Positions 1-7,925 of a stretch of DNA of 59,637 bases are shown here, one piece after another. The DNA is taken from assembly GCA_003599575.1 (NCBI GenBank), contig QZKV01000134.1:1-59637 (forward strand), written 5' to 3'. Source of the stretch: Desulfobacteraceae bacterium. Its GTDB lineage: Bacteria > Desulfobacterota > Desulfobacteria > Desulfobacterales > Desulfosarcinaceae. The position numbers were made by a program, and so were the translations under genes. Position 1 is the stretch's first letter. Every line of letters begins with the position of its first letter. The notes under the pieces are model-generated. The model did no database searches, had not been told where the DNA came from, and worked only from the letters and a program-made list of their open reading frames with translations.

Positions 1-486
1 GTCCCGGATGGCGTCCAAAACATCTACTTGGCCGCAGGCGGCATGGGGGTCGCCCCCATACGCTTTTTAGCAGTGCAACTCAGGGACAGAGGGATACAAA
101 CGGCCGGTGCGCGCCTCTTTCTGGGGGGGCGCAGCCAAGACGATCTGTTGTGCCGGGACGACTTTCAATCCCTGGGGATTGCCGTCACGGCAACCACCGA
201 TGACGGCAGTGCCGGACGTCAATGCCTGATCACCGACCCCTTGTCGGAAGCCATCGCGGAAAAAAAACCCGACGTGGTGTTCGCATGCGGGCCGCACGGC
301 ATGTTGCAATGCATCGCCGATATCGCGCGCCGCCATCAAGTGGCCTGCCAGGTTTCCCTGGAAACCATGATGGCCTGCGGCATGGGTGCCTGCCTCGGCT
401 GTGCCGTGCCCAAAACCGGCGAGGCAGGATATCACCATGTCTGCGTAGATGGACCAGTATTCGATGTGCAAAGCGTCAAGATTTGA
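1..486 (+). CDS. pyrK: Dihydroorotate dehydrogenase electron transfer subunit, 3' part
   Basis: The frame is open from the first base, so the start lies outside the window; about 161 C-terminal residues remain. PyrK passes electrons from dihydroorotate through FAD and a 2Fe-2S cluster to NAD+ in pyrimidine synthesis. The NAD-binding part (AAGGMGVAP, later FACGPHGML) is followed by the C-terminal cluster ligands in CGMGACLGC and a final Cys in HVCVDGPVF, the usual PyrK four-Cys layout. No pyrD follows; the next gene, 93 bases on, belongs to ATP synthase, so pyrD, if adjacent, must be upstream. Family assignment is firm; other ferredoxin-reductase-like proteins share the fold but not this ending. 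Confidence 0.9.
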   Translation, partial: VPDGVQNIYLAAGGMGVAPIRFLAVQLRDRGIQTAGARLFLGGRSQDDLLCRDDFQSLGIAVTATTDDGSAGRQCLITDPLSEAIAEKKPDVVFACGPHGMLQCIADIARRHQVACQVSLETMMACGMGACLGCAVPKTGEAGYHHVCVDGPVFDVQSVKI

Positions 487-578
487 TAGCCAATTTTCAC
501 ATTGACTTGGATCCATGGCTGTGTTAGGTGCACCTACTTTGACGGCCTGAGACAAGAGCCGCCAGACAACTGCTCTTT

Positions 579-797
579 ATGAAAAAAGAAACACGGCGCT
601 ATATCAAGGAAATGGCCTATTTCAGCACCATCGGCCTCTCCTTGGCGCTGGCCATATTTGTGGGGCTGGCCATCGGTGTGTATCTGGACCGCGTGTGGGA
701 TACTTCACCCTGGTTGACCCTCATCTTTATCGGATTAGGGATCGCGGCCGGTTTCAGAAATATCGGCCTTGCCATAAAAAAGATTCGTAAATTATAG
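579..797 (+). CDS. AtpZ/AtpI-type small F0-associated membrane protein
   Basis: A 72-residue protein with two hydrophobic helices (about residues 15-35 and 44-64) and a Lys-rich C-terminus. It matches the small AtpZ/AtpI-type family (PF09527) that precedes F0 genes in many desulfobacteria and is thought to help c-ring assembly or Mg2+ supply. It is the first of four consecutive genes ending at atpE. The ATG has no clear Shine-Dalgarno sequence. Helix pattern and position are seen; the assembly role is family inference. Confidence 0.75.
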   Translation: MKKETRRYIKEMAYFSTIGLSLALAIFVGLAIGVYLDRVWDTSPWLTLIFIGLGIAAGFRNIGLAIKKIRKL

Positions 798-821
798 CGC
801 CTCGGGCGGATAGCGGATACG

Positions 822-1211
822 GTGGAAATTCAACAACGGCTCATACACTTTATTACGCGCGCGAACTGGATTCTCCTGGCGGTGGCCGGATTGGGCGGTA
901 TCCTGTTTCTGCCGGGCGATGTCGCACGCGGGATCATCGCCGGCGGTTTGATCGTCACCGTCAATTTCCATTTTCTATCCAAGACCTTGCGCAAATCTCT
1001 GACGCCTCCCTATCTGGCCTCCCAACACACCATTCTGGCCAAATACTACATCCGCTTCATCATCAGCGGAATCATCATCTTTTTTTTGATCCGGCAGCAC
1101 TGGGTCAACCCTCTCGGGTTGTTCATTGGTTTGTCCGTTGTGGTCGCCAGCATCACCTTGGCCACGCTCATGGAAATTAAGCGACTGATTTGCTGCAAGG
1201 AGGCGGTCTAA
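822..1211 (+). CDS. atpI: ATP synthase subunit I
   Basis: A 129-residue membrane protein with four predicted helices, matching the ATP synthase I chain family (PF03899). It probably assists assembly of the c-ring and is not part of the finished enzyme. The GTG start sits 24 bases after the previous stop, and the stop lies just before the Shine-Dalgarno sequence of atpB. Small hydrophobic proteins of this family diverge fast, so the name leans on gene order as well as sequence. Confidence 0.75.
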   Translation: MEIQQRLIHFITRANWILLAVAGLGGILFLPGDVARGIIAGGLIVTVNFHFLSKTLRKSLTPPYLASQHTILAKYYIRFIISGIIIFFLIRQHWVNPLGLFIGLSVVVASITLATLMEIKRLICCKEAV

Positions 1212-1213
1212 GC

Positions 1214-1909
1214 ATGGAGCATCCCTATCTTTTTTTTGTAAAATTGTTTGCGTACCTGGGCGAAGGGGCGGGGCATTTCGCGGAACAGTATCCATGGGTG
1301 ATCTATTCATGGGTGCTTATGGCCTTTTTGATCGTCGTCAGCGCCCTGGCAGCAAAGAGCGTGCAAATTGTGCCCGGCAAGCTGCAAAACCTGATGGAAG
1401 TCGTGGTGACGGGTATCGAAGATTTTATGGTCGATACCATTGGTGAGGAGGGGCGGTGGCTTTTTCCTCTCGCGGCAACCGTCTTCTTGTACATCTTTCT
1501 TGGAAACCTGATCGGAATCATTCCCGGCTTCTTTCCGCCCACCGCCAATCTCAACACGACCCTTTCGTGCGCTCTTGTGGTGGTGATCTTCACCCATATC
1601 ATCGGCGTAAAATATCACGGGGCCGCTTATATCAAACATTTCCTGGGGCCGGTCTGGTGGATGGCGCCCCTGATCTTCATTATCGAAATCATCGGACATT
1701 TGGCCCGCATATTGTCCCTGTCTTTCCGTCTGTTCGGAAACATGATGGGGCATGAAATCGTTTTGGCCATTCTCTTCGTACTTGCGGGCGCCTTTTTTGC
1801 GCCGCTGCCCATCATGGTACTGGGCATTTTCGTAGCATTCGTTCAAGGCTTTGTTTTCTTCCTGCTGTCGATCATCTACTTTTCCGGGGCCATGGAGCAC
1901 GCCCACTAA
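1214..1909 (+). CDS. atpB: F0F1 ATP synthase subunit a
   Basis: A 231-residue integral membrane protein that forms the proton half-channels against the c-ring. The signature helix near the middle reads [17 protein letters not shown] and contains the essential Arg; the C-terminal helix ([14 protein letters not shown]) is also typical. I start at the ATG at 1214 because AAGGAGG lies about 10 bases upstream; an in-frame TTG at 1190 has no such support. It follows atpI and precedes atpE. No b, delta, alpha, gamma, beta or epsilon genes follow, so F1 must be encoded elsewhere. Confidence 0.95.
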   Translation: MEHPYLFFVKLFAYLGEGAGHFAEQYPWVIYSWVLMAFLIVVSALAAKSVQIVPGKLQNLMEVVVTGIEDFMVDTIGEEGRWLFPLAATVFLYIFLGNLIGIIPGFFPPTANLNTTLSCALVVVIFTHIIGVKYHGAAYIKHFLGPVWWMAPLIFIIEIIGHLARILSLSFRLFGNMMGHEIVLAILFVLAGAFFAPLPIMVLGIFVAFVQGFVFFLLSIIYFSGAMEHAH

Positions 1910-2016
1910 AAAAGATTCGCGACTGCAGGGCGGACCAGCATTATCAAACGGCATCAATGGGGTTCTTGGAAGAAGCCCGACACCATATCACCATTCACAA
2001 GGAGGTAGTAAAAGAC

Positions 2017-2301
2017 ATGGAAGCTCAAGCATTGCAGTTCTTCATTGCTGCCGTTACGGCGGCCGGTTTCGGCATCGCCATTGCGGCTTTTGGTTGCGGT
2101 ATTGGACAGGGCTTGGGTCTGAAATCGGCCGTTGAGGGTATTGCCCGCAATCCGGAATCTTCGGGTAAGGTTACCGTGACCATGCTGATCGGCCTGGCCA
2201 TGATCGAATCGCTGTGTATCTATGCGCTGGTCGTTGCTTTGATCTTGATCTACGCGCATCCCCAGGCGGGTGCAATTGCCAACCTTCTGGGCGCCCACTA
2301 A
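2017..2301 (+). CDS. atpE: F0F1 ATP synthase subunit c
   Basis: A 94-residue proteolipid with two helices. The first has the glycine pattern [13 protein letters not shown], and the second ([19 protein letters not shown]) carries the ion-binding Glu in AMIES. A Gln in the first helix and the ES pair deserve attention, since they resemble parts of the Na+-binding signature. ATG 2017 is chosen because GGAGGTAGT lies just upstream; an upstream in-frame codon at 1957 would add an unlikely polar extension. The gene ends the F0 operon and is followed by a strong intrinsic terminator. Confidence 0.95.
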   Translation: MEAQALQFFIAAVTAAGFGIAIAAFGCGIGQGLGLKSAVEGIARNPESSGKVTVTMLIGLAMIESLCIYALVVALILIYAHPQAGAIANLLGAH

Positions 2302-2322
2302 AATTTAGCGCAGTTCGATTAA

Positions 2323-2362
2323 CAAAAGGCGTCTTTTGCATCTGCAAAGGATGCCTTTTTTT
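2323..2362 (+). terminator. Intrinsic terminator after atpE
   Basis: A 17-pair stem (two G-U pairs) with a two-base loop, arms AAAAGGCGTCTTTTGCA and TGCAAAGGATGCCTTTT, followed by a run of seven T on the plus strand. It lies 21 bases after the atpE stop. On the minus strand the T-run is shorter, so it may also act weakly against transcripts arriving from the acyl-CoA dehydrogenase operon. Confidence 0.9.
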
Positions 2363-2469
2363 CATGCGTCCCGCCCAACGCATCACCATCATCACCGCCA
2401 CCACTGCAAGCAAGGTTACCCCCATAAAGGGAAAGGCCCGGAAGGCCGGGCGGCCCTCCGGGCAGACAC

Positions 2470-2598
2470 TCATGGTTTTACGGGCATCGTCGGCGTGCAA
2501 CCGCATCCGCAGGCCGATGGTTGTTCGGCCTTCTTTCTCTCCGGCTTTGACTGGCTTTTTTCAGCTGCTTTTTCTTGGTCGTTTTTACTTTCCGGCAT
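2470..2598 (-). CDS. Small Cys-rich protein (42 aa), unknown
   Basis: Not a family I recognise. The ATG at 2598 is preceded by AAAGGAGGTGATC, an almost complete complement of the 16S 3' end and far stronger than most sites here. The peptide is charged and Lys/Glu-rich for 28 residues, then has ACGCGC, three Cys that could bind a metal, and ends PVKP. It begins 40 bases after the acyl-CoA dehydrogenase stop on the same strand. Its stop overlaps an ATG (ATGA at 2470-2473) that opens a second frame with a short hydrophobic segment, GVTLLAVVAVMMVM. The two could be coupled genes or one gene split by a frameshift. Confidence 0.55.
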   Translation of the reverse strand: MPESKNDQEKAAEKSQSKPERKKAEQPSACGCGCTPTMPVKP

Positions 2599-2637
2599 AG
2601 CGATCACCTCCTTTCTTTTCAAATTTACCCCATACGC

Positions 2638-3783
2638 CTATAGTTTCATGGCCGCCTTGGCGATATCCTGGCGAAGCCATTGCGACGTCTTGAAGTGCAG
2701 CAACAAACCCCGGGCATCCCGGAAAAGTCTTTCCACCGTGTAATCGCGGCAATAGCCGTGACCGCCGAGAACCTGGATGGCTTCGTTGGCTGTCTTTACG
2801 GCAACTTCCGAGGCGTACAACTTGGCTTTAAAGCCGTTGATACCGGCAGTGTCCGGAAAATTATCCGCCGCAGCGGCACAAGACATTAAAAAAGCCTCGG
2901 CTGTTTCAGATCCGATCAACATATCCGCAATCATGCTTTGAACCGCCTGGTGGCTCCCGATGGGCTGCCCGGCGATGGTGCGTTTCTTGGCGTGTTTTAT
3001 GGCCAAATCAACCGCCCTGCGGGCGATCCCGACCGCTATTCCAGCCGCCCCGAAGAGACCCCATCCGACCACATTTTGGCCGATAACCTGGGACCCGCCG
3101 CCTTCCATCCCCAACAGGTTGTCGATGGGAACCAGACAATCGTTGAAAAACATTTCCCGGGAAGAGGTGCTCCGGAGACCCATTTTATCTTCAGCGCGAC
3201 CGAAGGAAAGCCCTTGCGTTCCTTTCTCGATGAGTAAGGCGCTCATGCCCCCGGAGCTTCTTTCCATTTCGGTTCTAACAAGGACCAGGTAAACAGATGC
3301 TTCTCCGCTCGAGGTAACGAAGAATTTGGAACCGTTGACCCGATAATGGCGGCCCTCTTTATATGCGGTGGTTGCAATAGCGCCCGCATTACTGCCGCTG
3401 TCCGGCTCGTGGACCGCAAAGGCGCCAAGCGCTTGTCCGTCCAACATCGGTGTCAGCCATTTGTTTTTGAAGGCTTCCTTGCCAGCCGTTTCGATGGCTT
3501 TCAAGACGATGGCATGCGAAACATACACAAGGGAGGTCGAAGCGCAGGCACCGGCCAGTTCACTCGCCACCGCGGCGAAGGTGGCCCGATTGGCTGCAGT
3601 CCCGTTATGCTTCTCAGCAACAATCATACCCAGGAGCCCGCACTCCCCGAGAGCGCGGATCGCTTCCCAAGGAAAATCCGCGTTCCTGTCTCTTTCCCCG
3701 GCAGCGGGCGCGATTCGTTCGGTGGCGACCCGCCTGGCGAGAGTTTTTGTCTCATGGTTGATAAAGGTGCTGGCGTTTTCCAC
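2638..3783 (-). CDS. Acyl-CoA dehydrogenase family protein, atypical active site
   Basis: A 381-residue FAD protein of normal family length: N-terminal helices, a beta domain with FVTSSGEASVYLV, and a C-terminal helical domain ending YTVERLFRDARG. It should act on an acyl-CoA with an electron-transfer flavoprotein. The C-terminal stretch that normally holds a catalytic Glu (YEGT type) reads GLLLHFKTSQW. The other known position, used in isovaleryl- and long-chain enzymes, reads QNVVGWGLF. Neither has Glu, so the substrate or reaction may differ. GTG 3783 is chosen because AGAAAGGAGC precedes it; codons further upstream add a tail foreign to the family. ArsR-type gene upstream, small Cys ORF downstream. 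Confidence 0.85.
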   Translation of the reverse strand: MENASTFINHETKTLARRVATERIAPAAGERDRNADFPWEAIRALGECGLLGMIVAEKHNGTAANRATFAAVASELAGACASTSLVYVSHAIVLKAIETAGKEAFKNKWLTPMLDGQALGAFAVHEPDSGSNAGAIATTAYKEGRHYRVNGSKFFVTSSGEASVYLVLVRTEMERSSGGMSALLIEKGTQGLSFGRAEDKMGLRSTSSREMFFNDCLVPIDNLLGMEGGGSQVIGQNVVGWGLFGAAGIAVGIARRAVDLAIKHAKKRTIAGQPIGSHQAVQSMIADMLIGSETAEAFLMSCAAAADNFPDTAGINGFKAKLYASEVAVKTANEAIQVLGGHGYCRDYTVERLFRDARGLLLHFKTSQWLRQDIAKAAMKL

Positions 3784-3823
3784 AATCGCTCCTTTCTGGT
3801 AAGGTGATTTAGATGATAAGCAA

Positions 3824-3838
3824 TTAAGCAAGTACTAA
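3824..3838. promoter_or_regulatory. Candidate ArsR-type half-sites before the acyl-CoA dehydrogenase
   Basis: TTAAGCAAGTACTAA lies about 40-55 bases upstream of the dehydrogenase GTG, between plausible minus-strand -35 (TTGCGA) and -10 (TTAATT) hexamers. Its outer parts resemble the TTAAGTA and TTACTAA blocks before the neighbouring arsR gene, but the spacing differs. Pattern only; no known consensus was matched. Confidence 0.3.
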
Positions 3839-3861
3839 ATTTAATCGCAAAAAAAAGAGCT

Positions 3862-4278
3862 CTACTCCTCCGATTCGATCTCTTGAATTTTGGTTTTTAC
3901 TTCCTCAAGCTGTGTTTGCAGCTCCTGTTGGTATCGCTTCAGCAGGGCGAGCTTGTCCGCTGCTTTTTCCAATTCAGCCGCACGCACGCTTCCGGTCCCA
4001 GCGCAGCCGCAGGTGCATACCTCCGCAAGCAACTCGTGGCAATTCGCCAAGGCGGCGGGATCTACCTCGTACGGTAGCCAATACCCCCTGCGCTCGTTGC
4101 GCACCAATCCTGCATAGCGGAGAACCTTGAGGTGCTGGGAAACTGCCGAGGGCGTAATTCCCAGCACCTCAGCCAGTTCGTTGGCCCCCATCGCGCCGCG
4201 TTGTTTGAGCAGATCGATGATTTTAATGCGGGAGGCCACCCCAAGCACCTTGAACATTTCGGCTTTTTTATCTTCCAT
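3862..4278 (-). CDS. ArsR-family transcriptional regulator with C-terminal Cys patch
   Basis: A 138-residue winged-helix regulator. The HTH covers about residues 8-75 (MGANELAEVLGITPSAVSQ, then the wing RNERRGYWLPYEVD). After it comes HELLAEVCTCGCAG, three Cys in CTCGC that could bind a metal or act as a redox switch, and then a Lys/Glu-rich helix likely to form a coiled coil for dimerisation. The usual ArsR ELCVCDL metal site is absent. It lies between uvrA and the acyl-CoA dehydrogenase on one strand and probably controls the latter. The ligand cannot be read from sequence. Confidence 0.85.
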   Translation of the reverse strand: MEDKKAEMFKVLGVASRIKIIDLLKQRGAMGANELAEVLGITPSAVSQHLKVLRYAGLVRNERRGYWLPYEVDPAALANCHELLAEVCTCGCAGTGSVRAAELEKAADKLALLKRYQQELQTQLEEVKTKIQEIESEE

Positions 4279-4291
4279 ATAGGCCTCTCAA

Positions 4292-4336
4292 TTAAGTATA
4301 GGCTACATTACTAATTTGGTATTGAATGCATGTCAA
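4292..4336 (-). promoter_or_regulatory. Putative arsR promoter and operator
   Basis: On the minus strand TTGACA (4331-4336) is followed after 18 bases by AGTAAT (4307-4312). An imperfect inverted repeat, TTAAGTA and TTACTAA (4292-4314), overlaps the -10 and would suit autorepression. The -35 is consensus and the -10 matches four of six. Confidence 0.4.
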
Positions 4337-4370
4337 GCTTTTTTTTGGAATAGGATCTGGCTCTCTTCTA

Positions 4371-7199
4371 TCAGCGCATGAGAATGGATTTCAGAAATTG
4401 CCCGGTATAGGATCCGGGCAGCAGCGCGATTTTTTCCGGCGTGCCGGTGCCGATGATAAAACCACCTTCATCACCGCCTTCAGGGCCCAGGTCAATGATG
4501 TGATCTGCGGTTTTGATCACATCCAGGTTGTGCTCGATGACCAAAACCGTGTTGCCGCCGTCGACCAGGCGATTCAGCACCTGGAGCAGTTGGTTGATAT
4601 CTTCCATGTGCAAACCGGTGGTAGGCTCGTCCATTATGTAGATGGTGCGTCCGGTGCCTTTTTTGCTCAGCTCGCGCGCCAATTTAACTCTTTGCGCCTC
4701 GCCGCCGGACAACGTCGTGGCCGATTGTCCCAGATGGATATAACCCAATCCGACTTCCACCAGGGTTTGCATCTTTTCACGAACCGCTCCGAAGTTCTGA
4801 AATAAAACCAGCGCTTCTGTGATGGTCAAATCAAGTACTTCGGAAATGTTCTTGCCCTTGAAGCGCACTTCCAGTGTTTCGCGATTGTAGCGCTTGCCGC
4901 GGCACACATCGCAGGGCACATAGATATCCGGAAGGAAATGCATCTCGATCTTGACAATGCCTTCTCCGCCGCATGCTTCGCAACGTCCGCCCTTGACATT
5001 GAAGCTGAAGCGTCCAGCCTTGAACCCGCGCATACGCGCCTCGGGGGTCTTGGAAAAAAGATCGCGGATGAACGAAAAAGCACCGGAATAGGTCCCGGGA
5101 TTGGACCGGGGTGTCCGGCCGATCGGTGACTGATCGATGTTGATGACCTTATCTATAAACTTCAATCCCTCTATACGGTCATATTGCCCGGCCGTCATGG
5201 GACTATGGTATACATGCTGGGCGAGTGCCCGGTACAGCGTATCGATGACCAGGCTGGATTTCCCGGACCCGGAAACACCGGTTACGCATATGAAACACCC
5301 CAGCGGGAAAGATGCTGTAATGCTTTTCAAATTGTTGTGCTTTGCACCGCTGATGGTGATGGTTGCGCCGTTGACGGAGCGTCTTTGCGCCGGAAGGGCG
5401 ATCTGGCGCTTTCCGGAAAGATATTGCCCGGTGAGTGACTTCTCGGAGAAAAGCAAATCCTGCGCCGATCCCGCAAAAACCACATGGCCTCCGTGCATGC
5501 CCGCGCCCGGGCCCATGTCGATAACGTAATCCGCAGCCGCGATCGTTTCCTGATCATGCTCCACCACCAGCACGCTGTTGCCCAGATCCCTCATCTTCAA
5601 CAGTGTCTTTAGCAATTTGCGATGATCGCGTTGATGCAGGCCGATGCTGGGTTCATCCAGCACATACAGCACGCCGGTCAATTTAGCCCCTATTTGCGTG
5701 GCCATCCGAATTCGCTGGCTTTCTCCTCCTGACAAGGTGTGTGCCGCCCGGTTCAAGGAAAGGTACGGCAGGCCCACATCGCTCAGAAAATCGAGTCTTT
5801 CTATTATGTCCTGAACGATTTTAGCTGCAATCAAGGCTTTGTGTCCCTCCAGGGGCAAGGACCGGAAGAAAGCAATGGCATCAGCGATCGACAAGGCCGC
5901 AACCTGATGGATCCCCATATCATTGACCTTCACCGCGCGGCTTTCCGGACGCAGGCGAGCGCCATCGCAGGCCGGGCAAGGATGAAACGCCATATAGCGC
6001 TGGATTTCTTCTCGTACCTGGGAAGATTCGGTTCCGCGGTAACGTCGCAGAAGTTGTGGGATAAGTCCTTCAAAGGGATTGTCGTGCACCTGACGGCCGG
6101 CATTATGCTCCATGGTAAATTGAATGATCTTGTCCCCACTGCCGTGGAAAAGCGCTTCCCGGAAATCATCTGGCAAATCTTTAAATGGCGTGTAGATATC
6201 GGTGCCGTAACTGTGCGTAAATGCTTCCAGGAACTCAATGAAATATGCCGATTGCCTTCCCGCCCATGGCTTGACAGCGCCTTCCCGCAGGGAAAGCTCC
6301 GGATTGGGTACCAACAGCTGGGAATCCAATACGGTCCTGGTCCCCAGTCCATCGCATTCCGGGCAGGCCCCATGAGGAGAGTTGAAAGAGAAACTGGCCG
6401 GCGTCACTTCAGTTTGAAAGACGCCGCAAAAATGGCAGATGGGCTTCTCGCTGAACCGCAAAACCCCTGCGGCGGGTTTGTCGACGAACAGGACTTCGGC
6501 AAAACCATCCGAGAGCCCCAATGCCAGCTCAAGAGAGTCGGCCAGGCGATTGCGCACGGCCGCACTGAGTATCAGGCGGTCCACCACGGCCTCGATGGTA
6601 TGCTTGGCGTTTTTGGCCAAGGGGCGCACTTCCTCAATTTCCAAGATTGTGCCGTCTATCCGAACGCGGGCGAAACCGTCCTTTCTCAGCCGTTTGAGCA
6701 GATCCACATGATTGCCCTTCTGATCGCTGATGAGGGGGGCCAATATGAGGAGACGGCTGCCCGGTGGATGCGCCGTCACCGCATCCACCATCTGATCTAT
6801 GCTCAGCGAGCTGATCGGCCGGCCGCATTGGTGGCAATGCCGGGTACCGATCCGGGCAAAGAGGAGGCGCAGATAATCATGGATTTCCGTCACTGTACCG
6901 ACCGTGGAACGGGGATTGTGTCCGGCCGACTTTTGTTCGATTGCAATGGCCGGCGACAATCCTTCGATGCGATCGACATCGGGCTTTTCCATGCGTTCGA
7001 GAAACTGTCGCGCGTAGGTGGATAGAGATTCCACGTAACGCCGCTGTCCTTCGGCATAAAGAGTATCGAACGCCAGGGTCGATTTTCCAGATCCTGACAA
7101 ACCGGTGATCACCACCAGGCGTTGGCGGGGTATGTCCAGGTCGATATTCTTCAGATTGTGTTGTCGCGCACCGCGGACTTGGATGAGATCAATGGTCAC
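4371..7199 (-). CDS. uvrA: Excinuclease ABC subunit A
   Basis: A 942-residue DNA damage sensor of nucleotide excision repair, loading UvrB. Two ABC ATPase modules are visible: Walker A GLSGSGKST at residues 33-41 and GVSGSGKSS in the second half, signatures LSGGESQRIR and LSGGEAQRVK, and Walker B IYIMDEPTTGLH. The zinc modules are CHFC with ACPEC, and CEACGGEG with PCDVC. GTG 7199 gives a family-standard N-terminus (TIDLIQVRGARQHNLKNID); the frame stays open to 7394, but that part is not UvrA-like and is probably non-coding. Nothing suggests loss of function. The ArsR-type gene follows with its own promoter. Confidence 0.97.
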   Translation of the reverse strand: MTIDLIQVRGARQHNLKNIDLDIPRQRLVVITGLSGSGKSTLAFDTLYAEGQRRYVESLSTYARQFLERMEKPDVDRIEGLSPAIAIEQKSAGHNPRSTVGTVTEIHDYLRLLFARIGTRHCHQCGRPISSLSIDQMVDAVTAHPPGSRLLILAPLISDQKGNHVDLLKRLRKDGFARVRIDGTILEIEEVRPLAKNAKHTIEAVVDRLILSAAVRNRLADSLELALGLSDGFAEVLFVDKPAAGVLRFSEKPICHFCGVFQTEVTPASFSFNSPHGACPECDGLGTRTVLDSQLLVPNPELSLREGAVKPWAGRQSAYFIEFLEAFTHSYGTDIYTPFKDLPDDFREALFHGSGDKIIQFTMEHNAGRQVHDNPFEGLIPQLLRRYRGTESSQVREEIQRYMAFHPCPACDGARLRPESRAVKVNDMGIHQVAALSIADAIAFFRSLPLEGHKALIAAKIVQDIIERLDFLSDVGLPYLSLNRAAHTLSGGESQRIRMATQIGAKLTGVLYVLDEPSIGLHQRDHRKLLKTLLKMRDLGNSVLVVEHDQETIAAADYVIDMGPGAGMHGGHVVFAGSAQDLLFSEKSLTGQYLSGKRQIALPAQRRSVNGATITISGAKHNNLKSITASFPLGCFICVTGVSGSGKSSLVIDTLYRALAQHVYHSPMTAGQYDRIEGLKFIDKVINIDQSPIGRTPRSNPGTYSGAFSFIRDLFSKTPEARMRGFKAGRFSFNVKGGRCEACGGEGIVKIEMHFLPDIYVPCDVCRGKRYNRETLEVRFKGKNISEVLDLTITEALVLFQNFGAVREKMQTLVEVGLGYIHLGQSATTLSGGEAQRVKLARELSKKGTGRTIYIMDEPTTGLHMEDINQLLQVLNRLVDGGNTVLVIEHNLDVIKTADHIIDLGPEGGDEGGFIIGTGTPEKIALLPGSYTGQFLKSILMR

Positions 7200-7440
7200 G
7201 GTAGCCGCTCTTTGTATTAGGGCCGCATGGCACGGGTTATCCCGCCAACCAGACGCTACAGCCTGTGTGGACTTGGACGAGACCTCGTGTTGCCTGCCTG
7301 TCGAAGATCCTGCGATCCGTACCCCGTTTTTGGGGTTCCGGATGCTCGTAAGGCACCATGCAGCTGTGGTCACAGCTTTAATAGCCTTGGGCACCAGCCG
7401 TTGTAAACCATTTTCGGCTCAAAGACAGGAGGAGCGGACA
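7200..7440. other. Non-coding stretch upstream of uvrA with hairpin potential
   Basis: No convincing gene on either strand, although frames stay open by chance. Several self-complementary pieces are present: AGCTGTG/CACAGCT (about 7365-7380), and ACCCC/GGGGT extended by ATCCG/CGGAT (about 7315-7345). They could be a structured leader of uvrA, a small RNA or one copy of a dispersed repeat. I matched no known RNA family. Confidence 0.3.
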
Positions 7441-7654
7441 TGCATGAACCGTGCGCAAAAAATCCCTCCTGCTCGATGAAACGGATCAAGCCGTGGATTT
7501 GCAAAGCAAAGTTGCTGCAAAAAAACATCGCCATTTTGGTCCGCCTGCGCCGCTGAAAGGGTCCTTTTGTTTTTTGAAAAACATAGATATCCGAAGAAAA
7601 TAGAAGATAAATGGAGATCCCGTTTTGTGGACGCTTTGTTGATAACTTCGGATA

Positions 7655-7925
7655 TGCCTAAAATGCTTATAGAATCGTTGGTGACGCCAAGGCGCGTATT
7701 TGTCCGTACTTTGTATGTCAACAAAAAAATTTATCCTTAAAAACAAGCTATTTAGGCAGTTGCCAAATAGTTGTTAATATTGCCTGAATAGAATTCACAT
7801 CTTTCGGTTTGACAGTCTCCGGCTGCTGCCATAATAAGCACGCATACCTTTTCACTTTAAATACTCATTTCCACTTTTCCGGATTATTCTATAAAACGGT
7901 ATAATTTCCTTGGTATTGCCTAAAT
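7655..7925. repeat. Iterated TGCCTAAAT motifs
   Basis: Copies of a nine-base motif occur at 7655-7663 (TGCCTAAAA, plus), 7750-7758 (TGCCTAAAT, minus), 7781-7789 (TGCCTGAAT, plus) and 7917-7925 (TGCCTAAAT, plus), with a degenerate copy at 7761. Minus copy 7750 and degenerate copy 7761 form a near-palindrome, 7748-7770. The cluster sits directly before the dnaA-type gene and suggests binding sites for a replication or regulatory protein. Confidence 0.5.
7900..7905 (+). promoter_or_regulatory. Possible -10 element of the dnaA-type gene
   Basis: TATAAT about 100 bases before the gene start. The -35 at normal spacing (TTCCGG) is poor, so the promoter may need an activator. The last iteron copy lies immediately downstream, at 7917-7925, where a bound protein could block transcription. 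Confidence 0.35.

Noticed and set aside
2336..2460. His-run or Thr/Ile-run leader peptide resembling an amino-acid attenuator
   Set aside because: The CAC/ACC-rich stretch does encode HHHHHRHH in one frame and ITIITATT in another, but no biosynthetic gene follows on the plus strand, there is no proper stop or terminator pair, and the stretch is antisense to the small minus-strand frames.
5739..7025. Long open frame opposite uvrA (about 428 codons)
   Set aside because: Antisense shadow; uvrA has all motifs in its own frame.
7200..7440. 6S RNA or other known RNA
   Set aside because: Short resemblances only; the overall fold and conserved blocks do not match.
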